Assembly (NCBI GenBank): GCA_004151065.3
Contig: NWUY0300013241.1
Coordinates: 32,972 to 49,547, forward strand
Direction of reading: 5' to 3'
Source: Larix sibirica
Lineage: Eukaryota > Streptophyta > Pinopsida > Pinales > Pinaceae
DNA: 16,576 nt
The notes beneath the pieces were generated by a model. It had not been told where the DNA came from. It made no database searches and saw only the letters and a program-made list of their open reading frames with translations. Shown here piece after piece: positions 9,447 to 16,576 of the stretch; positions within the stretch are counted from its first letter, which is position 1; every line of letters begins with the position of its first letter. A program made the position numbers and the translations under genes.

Positions 9447-9896
9447 CTATCTACTGAAAAAATAATTTAAACAAACATAACAACATAAAACATATAATAT
9501 TCATGTATATACAATAGAAAAACAAAAATGAAATTCACATTGTAGCATGAACCAATGATATTCATTTATGGTGTGAAAGTGTGTAAATGAAGATACATTC
9601 AAAGGTAAATGAAAGCAAGAAGCTACACTATGATACATATTAAAATAGTTAACTTACTAATTACAAAGTGATTTTCTCATACATAAGAATGATTTTCTCA
9701 TACATAAGAAAGTACAATGTATGTGGCCATATGTTTTGGGGGTATACAATACAAATTTCTTGCGAGAATCACTAAAAAATATTTCAAAAAACCACCTTAA
9801 ACCTATCTACTGAAAAATAATTGAAACTAGCATAACATCATAAAAGATAGAAGATTCATGCATATATATTAGAAAAAAAAAATCATATTCACTTTG
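9447..9896 (+). repeat. Diverged ~95-bp direct repeat, two copies about 356 bp apart
   Basis: Segment 9447-9542 (CTATCTACTGAAAAAATAAT then CATAACAACATAAAA and an ATTCATG...ATATA...AGAAAAA run) is echoed at 9803-9896 with the same order of words and several substitutions and indels. Both are followed after some bases by an ATTCATTTATG word (near 9560 and 9941). It suggests an old duplication or an unrecognised repeat family. Confidence 0.55.
9669..9710 (+). repeat. 21-bp perfect tandem duplication
   Basis: TGATTTTCTCATACATAAGAA occurs at 9669-9689 and again at 9690-9710 without change. This is probably a recent replication-slippage event. Confidence 0.9.
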
Positions 9897-11828
9897 GCTA
9901 TAGGGACCCTCTCGGGGACCTAGCTAACTCACTAAACAACATTCATTTATGCACAACATAGATCTAAATTTTAAGCAACATAATTTGTTATCCATAAGGA
10001 ATCCATAGATCTACAATAATATCTTTAATCTATCAACATATATAGCATAGTACAATAGTATAATAATCATTAATCAACTGAAATGGAATAGTATAAAGTA
10101 CAAAAACATCAATATACCGACCTGGTACATTTCTTGTGAAGTGTGTCTAAAGGTTGTTGTACATACTGAAGTTTTGTTGCTAGCTCCCACACCGATTTCC
10201 AATCAAAAAGAGACCATTGGAAACCAACCTACCATATTCTTACCTAGGGAACCCCAAGCCACAATGGTGCTAAATAATCAAATAGCTAGCAAAAAACTTG
10301 GTACGTAGACTGTTGCTACATGTTGGCAATATGGCAGTACAGGTTGTCATTGATGGCAAATAGATATGGTGACAGAAAGTGATGAGATGAGAGAAACAAA
10401 CAGAGTGTGTGATAACATCAAATAGAAGAGAGACAAAAGCCCTGTATCGTAGATAAACAGATGTGGCCTTATGTCCATGGTTAAGAAGACTTCTAAAACT
10501 CAAATGTTGGCAATTTACCTTTCAAAGTTAAGAAAGATATTCTGGATGTCAGAAAGTCATTTGTATCATGCCTATGCATTATACAAGATCTAAAATCTTG
10601 GCACACAAATATTTGCAGTTGATGGCATCATCTGTATTGTTGGCTGCGATTTCTACTCTTCCCTACGATCATAAACACAGGGTTCACCATTTTGAACTGA
10701 GAAAGAGAATAAAAGGGCATGTGGACATGAAAGGAGTGTGTGTGAGTGTGCTTCGCATGCTTTGGGAAATATTCAAGGCATATTTGAGCATTTGTATGTG
10801 TTTGTGAATTGCAAGTGCAAGAATTGACAATGAAGAAGTGACGATGGAAGCGATGAAGGAACATGATCGGGGATAGCGTCGATGCCACAATTGAGACAAT
10901 TTGTGCTAATAGTGCATGATGGAGAATACACTCACAGAGCAAAGACAACGATGTGCATCATAGGGTTGTTGATGATGGAATTCATAGTTCAATTTAACGA
11001 AGGTCTAAACCTATCCATTCTAAAAGTTGTAGTATAGAGAAAAAGAATGAGACTTGACAGAGTTGTTTGTGAAAGCTTGACAATATGGAGATAAATCTGT
11101 TGGGTATGAGAAGAATGAGTATAATTGATCATGTTAAGAGAAAAAAGATGTGAAACTATGGTTAGATTGAGATAATAGTTGAATGAGATTGAAGATCAAG
11201 GGGTACTCTACCAATGAACAGACCATAGACCCTAGAATGAATATTTGTGATCTTTCCCAAGTAAAGATGAAGAATACCATGTTCGAAGAAGTAAATGCAG
11301 ACCTTGAAGAAGAAGATGCAGTTGGAAATTATAGTGAAACACCACCATAAAGAGATACCACCACTTTTCTCTATAGCCCAGAGATAAAGGAAATCACTCG
11401 AAGGTGAATCGCAGTGGATAAAACCAAAAAAAATATCGTAGTCAGAGACTCAATAGCCATTCGATCAGGTGATTGATAGTGGTGATTAACTCGTCCAGTG
11501 AGGTTTATGCCACATTGTAAACAGAGGTTGATTTATATGTGTTTATATAGACCGACCTTCCCTATCATTATCGATGCGTAGAGCAAAGGTTATGCTGGGG
11601 GATCTGGGTGTTTGGACTCGATGAGAAGCTCACTAGCCCGGAGCCCGAGTACGACCTGTCAAGCCCCCTAACCTTTTGGTGAACATGGCATCAAAGAAAA
11701 CATGGCATCGAAGTGAATGTGGCAATGAGGCAAATGTGGCATTGAGATGCTTAGCGGCGTGTCAGGATCCCTACCTTTTTTTTGCAAACATGACAACGAT
11801 GGTCACATGAGTGACCATAGGGAATTGT

Positions 11829-12036
11829 GAAATTGCTTAGTTAAAGCTCTCAAGAGCTTAATATGCCCGCAGAAGGAGAACCAGTGTGGTGGAAGCTCGG
11901 AGGGAGCCAAAAGTAGAAGTTTGAGGGCATCCACAATTGCTTATTTAAGATCTCAAGAGATTAATACGCCCGTAGAAGGAGAATCAGTGTTGTGGAAGCT
12001 CGCAGGGAGTCAGAAGTAGAAATTTAAGGAATCTTG
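11829..12036 (+). repeat. Tandem duplication of a ~104-bp unit
   Basis: Unit 1 (11829-11932) and unit 2 (about 11933-12036) share, in order, AATTGCTTA, TCTCAAGAG, TTAATA, CGCCCG/TGCCCG, AGAAGGAGAA, CAGTGT, GTGGAAGCTCG, AGGGAG and AAGTAGAA. They differ by scattered substitutions and one indel. Each unit has an inner short palindrome (GAGCTCTCAAGAGCTT-like in unit 1). It may belong to the U3 of the copia-type LTR whose 3' part is at 12590-12800, but this is not shown. Confidence 0.8.
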
Positions 12037-12589
12037 AGGCCTAGAAGGGGAAGGAAAAAGGACGGTTAATTAATTAAACCTGTAATTAATAGAACTATAA
12101 ATTAATTGATTAAGAAGTTTGAATTAATTAATTTATTGAAATATGTTATGAGATAGAAAGAGTAATTAATTAAAAATATAATTATAAACAAGAGACTCGA
12201 AGAGGTATGAAGACAAAAGGTGTGAGGAAGTTTTGAGAATGCTTGTTTATGAAAATATGTGTTTGTCTAGTTTGAAGAGGTATAAGTTTGAAAAGGTATG
12301 AAGACTTGAAAAGGTATGAAAAAAAGTATTTAATGAATATTTAAAATAAGAAGAAAGTGTGTCTTGGAGTCATAAGTTGCGGTAGCAGCCTGAGCTTTCC
12401 AAGTCAGAATTTAAAGTTCCAGAATTGACATTCAAAGGGTGGAAGGGAGGTGCTAAGGCAAGTTGGTTCCTGCAAAGGGGAGTAGGTGCTCCTTGTCAGT
12501 CGTAGCTGACTAAATAGGGGGTCATATCCTCCTACCAATTGGTGCTGGTGAATAAGGGTGTGGGTGCATCTTGATCAGTTGGTGTTGAT
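12037..12589. other. Non-coding stretch with AT-rich TTAATTAA-type low complexity
   Basis: From about 12065 to 12180 the sequence repeats TTAATTAAT-like words. From 12180 to 12350 it repeats GAAGAGGTATGAAGAC / GAAAAGGTATGAAGAC-like words several times. No gene is visible. It could be upstream LTR sequence of the copia-type segment that follows. Confidence 0.4.
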
Positions 12590-12800
12590 CTAAAAGAAGA
12601 AACATCTTCTTCTATTGCATTTTGTAAAAACCAGTTTTGCGGTTAATAGAAACGAGTTTGTGGTTTTCCCTATTGGGTTCCACGATAAATTCTTGAGTCA
12701 AAATTTTTTTGTTACATTAGCAGATCATAAATTGAAATAAATTGTTTAATAAATTGTCTCACTGATTCATCCTCGCCCCTCTCAGTGACAGGACCTGATT
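12590..12800 (+). repeat. Ty1/copia-type LTR 3' (R-U5) segment
   Basis: The plus strand carries TTTTGTAAAAACCAG, then GTGGTTTTCCCTATTGGGTT and CCACGATAAATTCTTGAGTC near 12660-12700, matching a word order that recurs in many plant copia LTRs. At 12761-12796 CACTGA and TCAGTG flank a C-rich loop, as in the hairpin often seen at the end of those LTRs. A possible primer-site remnant follows near 12799-12816 but is too weak to annotate. The LTR start is not identified. The family call rests on recalled motif patterns. Confidence 0.45.
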
Positions 12801-13259
12801 TATCACTACAAAGCTCACAACCTCCCTTGTACCAAGACAAACCACACCCTCCAACAGACACCTCAAAAAGTGTAGCAGAACCTCTTCCATCCATCACTAG
12901 GGTAAAAATATAAGATCCTCATGCTCCTTCCGTCTCTTTATAACTTTTTGAAAACACCATGCAACACCATTCATCCTTTTTGAATTTATTTATTTCTTTT
13001 ATTTTTATTACTCGCCCTCCCAGTATCATTTCTCTCAACTTTTCCATTTGTTTTATTTTTAGCTGAGATTTACTCTAGTTTAGTTTCCTTGATTTCCTCA
13101 TTGAATATTTCTTCAATCTTTTCTAATTTTGAGTTAACTAATTGTTATTTGCTCACTTTTCTTTATTCGCAATTTCATAATTAAAATCAAATAATCAAAG
13201 ACTTAATTGACATGATAATTAACTGAAACCTTTCTCTAAATATTTTTGGAATAATTTTA
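12801..13259. other. Unassigned stretch, no gene seen
   Basis: The sequence becomes pyrimidine-rich after 12960. A minus-strand open frame at 12712-12897 encodes a Cys/Gly-rich peptide but overlaps the copia LTR hairpin, so it is not accepted as a gene. Nothing else is recognisable. Confidence 0.4.
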
Positions 13260-13298
13260 TGTCCCCCCATTAATGATTCAATTTAATGGTTGTTTTTC

Positions 13299-13447
13299 TC
13301 TTTGCGAGGGGGAATATCAAGGGTGTCATGCTCTGCACATGCCCTTCAAATATTCACCCTCTTAGTGTTTTTAATTCATTATTGTGTTCTCATTTCGACG
13401 GGGATATCAAGGGGTCATGCTCTACACATTCCCTTCAAATACTTCCC
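13299..13447 (+). repeat. 89-bp-period tandem duplication
   Basis: The order GGGG-ATATCAAGGG, GTCATGCTCT, CACAT, CCCTTCAAATA and CACCC/CCCCC occurs at about 13308-13360 and again at about 13398-13447, period 89 bases with small indels. It lies at the outer end of the left arm, just beyond the part matched by the right arm. Confidence 0.8.
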
Positions 13448-13948
13448 CCCATTGTGGGGACTTGGTATGATAATTGAGACATCGTCAACTCAGTTCATTT
13501 GACCCCATTGAGGGACTACTGGTTCCTAGAGAATACGGCCATATCCTTATTGTGCACCCCCCAGTAAATCCTCATGAGTGATTGAATATGTGGCCTACCT
13601 TCATGGTAACATGCATCTGATGAGAAAAGGGCTCTATTGATTTTTCCCAACTCGTCGCATGGAAAATGCTAGTTTTACATCCAATTTCAATTCAGCCCCA
13701 TTACATGATGTGGACTGATTGGAAATCGCAATCCACCACCTACACGTTTAAAAATCACATGCATCAAATATTTTAAAACAAAATAATAATATAAACATAT
13801 ATATTAGGCTAAAATCACTTATCAATGATACTCGACTCAATTTGGATTCCTTGCGGTATCGATGCAACCTTATGTCACATGTACATGTATTTCCTATCAC
13901 ACTTAACGACCCATCAGAGTACATGCTAAACATAATCATATCATTTAT

Positions 13949-14071
13949 AAACATTCAACCACCATCAAAATCATTTCATCATTTCATATAAACATGTGTT
14001 CATCATCGAAATCATTTGATGATTTCACATAAACATTCGATCATCATCGAAATCATTTCAATATCAAAATC
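13949..14071 (+). repeat. Three tandem 41-bp units within the chromovirus LTR
   Basis: Units start AAACATTCAACC (13949), AAACATGTGTTC (13990) and AAACATTCGATC (14031), each continuing with a CATCATCGAAATCATTT-like core. Inverted counterparts are visible in the right arm at about 15570-15675, so the array is older than the split of the two LTR copies. Confidence 0.8.
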
Positions 14072-14303
14072 ACATAATAATTGATCATCGTTAGCATAAT
14101 AGATAGTTTCCAAGCAATTATCTTTAATAATTAAATACCAATTCCACAAATGGTCGTGTCATTCGAAACTAAATTCCTTCGAATAATAACACGACATAAA
14201 ATCCAAGTCTAAATCCACACATAACTGGGTCATTCGCAACCGAACGCCCTCAAATAATCATGTCGTACAATGTCAAAAGTCAATGACAAAATGGGGCACT
14301 ACA

Positions 14304-14322
14304 TACACCTCCACTTCAAGAA
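14304..14322 (-). promoter_or_regulatory. Polypurine-tract-like segment before the 3' LTR
   Basis: On the minus strand TCTTGAAGTGGAGGTGTA directly precedes the LTR start TGTAGTG. A purine-rich tract at this place primes plus-strand DNA synthesis in LTR elements. It is interrupted by two or three pyrimidines, consistent with decay. Confidence 0.45.
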
Positions 14323-15334
14323 ACTTCATCCTGAAGTTCTAAAACAGATAGGGAAGTTTTCCGTGCATCTCCAATGCTTCCTCCCAGGTCACGGAACTGG
14401 GACTATAGTTATCCCACATGACCTTGACCTGATAGAATAATCAACATCAAAGCTTTCAAGTTCGCCACTCCAGAATATAGATCGACTTGACCACCAAGGG
14501 CCCCTCATCTAAAATCTACAAGTTACTCAATTCAATAACATGAGATGGATCTGACATATAATGTCGCAAAATTGACACATGAAAAACATTGTGCATACGA
14601 ATCAGTGATGATGGAAAAGCAAGATGGTAAGCAACTGGTCCCAATCTCTCAATGATCTCAAAAGGTCCCACAAACCGTGGTGATAATTTCCCCCCCTTTC
14701 CTAATTTGGTGGAGCTCTTCTATGGCCTAACCTGGAAGAAAAATCTATCCCCAACCTCATATTTCATGTTCATATGATGTGCATCGACATAAATTTTATG
14801 TCTATTTTGGGCCTCTTTCAGTCATGCTTTGATGGATTGCATCTGCTCCTCCATATCCTAGATCAAATTGGGACCCATAAGGACTCTGTCATGAAGACAA
14901 TCCCAATGCAAGGGTGTTCGAAAAGGCCTACCATAAAGAAACTCAAATGGTACCATTTGTATTGAACTCTAAAGCTATTGTTGTAAGTGAATTCTACCAA
15001 TGGTAGATATTCCTCCCATCGACTCTACCAATCCATCACATGCATGCACAGCATGTCCTCCAAAACCTCGTTAACTCTCTTTGTATGACCATCCATCTTA
15101 GGATGGTCTTTTATGTTGAAGTTTAGCTCTGTTCCTAAGGCTTCATGTAAGCTCATCCAGAATCTCCCAGTAATTATTGATTCCTTGTCATGAATTATCT
15201 TTCGAGGCATGCCATGTAGTCGCACTACCTCATTGATGAAGACCCACGCTATTACAGGAGCTTGGTAAGTAAATTTTACTAGAATGAAGTGTGTTTTATT
15301 GGTCAATGTGTCCACTACGACAAAAATGGAATCA
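14304..15334 (-). pseudogene. Chromovirus (Ty3/gypsy) integrase core, C-terminal domain and chromodomain, truncated and broken
   Basis: Integrase inserts the element; its C-terminal chromodomain is thought to steer insertion toward marked chromatin. The text begins mid-core with HDSIFVVVDTLTNKTHF (first catalytic Asp in VVVD). The open piece to 15025 continues with VRLHGMPRKIIHDKES (second Asp kept) and HPKMDGHTKRVNEVLEDML, where the expected Glu after T is Lys (codon 15079-15081). A TAG at 15022-15024 follows MDW, after which RWEEYLPLVEFTYNN continues in frame. Further pieces, with stops or shifts, read [37 protein letters not shown] and [18 protein letters not shown]. The end, about 14340-14480, reads IYILEWRT and VKVMWDNYSPSSVTWEEALE, matching the chromodomain tail of Tekay-like elements. 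The N-terminal part is missing because an LTR interrupts it at 15335. Confidence 0.88.
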
Positions 15335-16169
15335 TGTAGTGTCGCATTTTGTCATTGATTTCTGACATTGTGTGACATGATTATCTGAGGGCAATTAGTT
15401 ACAAATGACTCGGTTATGTGTGAATTTAGACCTGGATTTTATGTTTTGTTATTATTGAGGGCATTCAATTTCGAATGACTCGACCATGTGTGGAACTGGT
15501 ATTTAATTAGTAAATATAATTGCTTGGAAACTATCTATTGTGCTAATGATGATCAATTATTATATGATTTTGATGATGATCGAATGTTTATGTGAAATGA
15601 TGAAATGATTTCGATGATGATCGAATTTTTATATGAAATAATGAAAAGATTTTGGTGGTGAATGAATGTATATAAAATATATGATTATGTTTAGCATGTA
15701 CTCTGATTGGTCGTCAAGTGTGACAACAATGAAAGGTACATGTGACACAAGGTTGTGTCAATACCACAAGGACTCTGAATTGAGTCAGGTATCATCGGCA
15801 AGTGATGTTAGACCAATATATATGTTTATATTATGATTTTGTTTTAAAATATTTGATGCACATGATGTTTAAACATGCAAGTGATTGATTGTGATTTCCA
15901 ATTGGTCCATATTAGGTAACGGGGATGAATTGAATTGGGATGTAAGACTAGTATTTTCCATGATATGATTTGGGAAAAAGTGATAGATGATTTTTCTCAT
16001 CAGATCCATGTTTCCGTGAGGGTGGTTCGTAAATTCTTTCACTCACGAGGCATTTACTAGAGGTCATGAAATAAGGATATGATAGTATTCTCTAGCAACC
16101 ACCAATCCCTCAACAGGGACAACGGGACTGAGTTAATGATGTCTCAGTCCTCATACCAAGTCCCCACAA
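15335..16169 (+). repeat. Second copy of the chromovirus LTR in opposite orientation (right inverted arm), truncated
   Basis: On the plus strand this starts TGTAGTGTCGCATTTTGTCA, exactly at the LTR 5' terminus seen in the left arm, and follows the left arm to CCAAGTCCCCACAA at 16169. Shared blocks include TTGCTTGGAAACTATCTATT, ATGTTTAGCATGTACTCTGA, TTTTGTTTTAAAATATTTGA and CATACCAAGTCCCCACAA. It interrupts the integrase reading frame of the minus-strand copy. The last ~200 bases of the LTR, if the left arm is 1044 bp, are absent, and an N follows. No matching target-site duplication can be checked because the far end is outside or deleted. Confidence 0.85.
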
Positions 16170-16170
16170 N
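16170..16170. other. Undetermined base (N)
   Basis: The only ambiguous base in the window lies exactly where the right LTR arm stops matching the left arm. It could mark an assembly join or an uncertain base call. Confidence 0.95.
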
Positions 16171-16576
16171 CCTTTCCCATGCCCAATTGGTCAACAACCT
16201 ACCCCCATACGGGGTCAATCTAGTCCAACCTTCTTACGTCAAACAAGCTCAATAATTTGAGCAGTTGAACGCTGCAAAACCCTAGAATCCACAAACTCAG
16301 GGGAAGAAGAAAGGTAAGAACAAACAGAATCTGCAGCTGGGGCAAGGGGGAAATCCCCCTCCCCAGCAAAACCAGAATACAAGTAACCAAAATCCTGGTA
16401 CTAAAATCCCCCCAAACAAGGGAAGAATCCCACCTTGAGAACCAATTATTGATGCTCAATTTGCGACGATTAGGGTAACTACACACATATTGTCCTCTTA
16501 TCCCTAATTTCCAACAATTAGTGGAAGCCAAAAAGAAGACGATGAAGAACCCTCCTCAGGAAACGAATCCTCCCCA
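16171..16576 (+). pseudogene. Retrotransposon gag fragment with degraded zinc knuckle
   Basis: One plus-strand frame from 16172 reads HAQLVNNLPPYGVNLVQPSY with later QFEQLNAAKP, then a Lys-rich KKKGKNK and a Gln/Asn/Pro-rich stretch (PPPQQNQNTSNQNPG), interrupted by TAA, TAG and TGA at places where CAA, CAG and CGA would restore the sense. After a frame change near 16440 the bases encode CSICDD*GNYTH and, in a third frame, YCPLIPNFQQLVEAKK. Together these resemble a C-x2-C-x4-H-x4-C nucleocapsid knuckle in which the His is Asn and the spacing is shifted. It may be the internal region of the element whose LTR is at 15335-16169, or another element joined at the N. The start and end are not seen; the right edge cuts it. 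Confidence 0.55.

Larger units (their letters stand above)
8568..11820. other. Gene-free, AT-rich stretch
   Basis: I see no reading frame with a recognisable protein motif on either strand; the longest frames (near 10270-10950) are short, low in similarity to any family, and overlap one another on opposite strands. It contains small direct repeats annotated separately and a C8 run at 9410-9417. The first part could be the eroded interior of the copia element, but no gag, protease, integrase or polymerase text survives. From about 11580 the base composition becomes richer in G+C, with short repeats of an ACATGGCATC-like word around 11685-11745. Confidence 0.55.
13260..14303 (-). repeat. 3' LTR of the chromovirus fragment (left inverted arm)
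   Basis: On the minus strand the LTR starts TGTAGTGCCCC at 14303, right after the chromodomain coding end and a purine-rich tract. Bases 13452-14303 are an inverted match to 15335-16169, roughly 80-85% by eye, which defines most of the LTR. The far end is uncertain. The minus-strand GGGGGGACA ending at 13260 would give matching TGT/ACA ends and a 1044-bp LTR; otherwise the LTR could stop near 13452. Inside are a three-unit 41-bp repeat and, outside the matched part, an 89-bp tandem duplication. Confidence 0.7.

Noticed and set aside
10270-10948. Cluster of small overlapping frames on both strands (77, 79, 106 and 71 codons)
   Set aside because: They overlap on opposite strands, have biased composition (His/Thr repeats from GT-rich DNA) and no motif, so none is supported as a gene.
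11540-11551. TATA-like box on the minus strand (CTATATAAAC) suggesting a promoter
   Set aside because: No transcript-like or coding sequence could be recognised downstream, so it is not supported in AT-rich DNA.
13286-13502. Two overlapping plus-strand frames (63 and 70 codons) with internal similarity
   Set aside because: The similarity is due to the 89-bp tandem duplication at the LTR end, not a protein repeat.
13949-14071. CRISPR-like array
   Set aside because: The units are contiguous 41-bp repeats with no unique spacers, in plant-type retroelement sequence.
13452-16169. A terminal-inverted-repeat DNA transposon
   Set aside because: The arms are LTRs of a chromovirus and the interior encodes integrase core plus chromodomain, not a cut-and-paste transposase.
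16220-16531. Minus-strand 103-codon frame
   Set aside because: The plus strand has gag-like composition and a zinc-knuckle remnant; the minus frame is its shadow.

Overview
The window looks like repeat-dominated plant nuclear DNA. It is AT-rich, has no intact host gene, and holds several old, heavily mutated LTR retrotransposons, some nested. Plant-type Ty3/gypsy and Ty1/copia features support this (Athila/Tat-like reverse transcriptase, a chromodomain-type integrase tail, tRNA-Asp-like and tRNA-iMet-like primer sites). A large-genome lineage such as a gymnosperm would fit the age of the decay, but that is inference.

Layout. (1) 1-5689, minus strand: most of the inside of a Ty3/gypsy element. 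Reading from high to low coordinates it runs primer binding site, leader, gag, protease, reverse transcriptase, RNase H and integrase; the 3' end lies beyond the left edge. Its 5' LTR starts at 5690 and perhaps ends near 6959. Every enzymatic domain is broken or has lost a catalytic residue, except that the RNase H segment keeps one readable catalytic Asp. (2) 7128-8513, plus strand: a Ty1/copia-type LTR with TGTTGG...CCAACA ends, a 39-bp tandem repeat, a TATA/(AG)n segment and, 7 bases after it, a degraded initiator-Met primer site. (3) 8568-12590: no recognisable gene; short direct and tandem repeats only. (4) 12590-12800, plus strand: a copia-type LTR 3' segment. (5) 13260-16576: a chromovirus fragment on the minus strand (integrase core to chromodomain, then its 3' LTR), interrupted in the integrase by a second LTR of the same family in the opposite orientation. 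This creates ~850-bp inverted arms about 1 kb apart. The right arm stops at the only N in the sequence (16170) and is followed by a decayed plus-strand gag fragment with a zinc-knuckle remnant.

Nothing here works together as a pathway: the genes are retroelement fossils. The most informative points are the exact LTR-terminus boundary of the self-nested insertion, the loss of the catalytic Glu in both integrases by the same kind of change (G to A in a CAG context), and a tRNA-Asp-like primer site that differs from the expected sequence only by transitions. I found no convincing new biological system.
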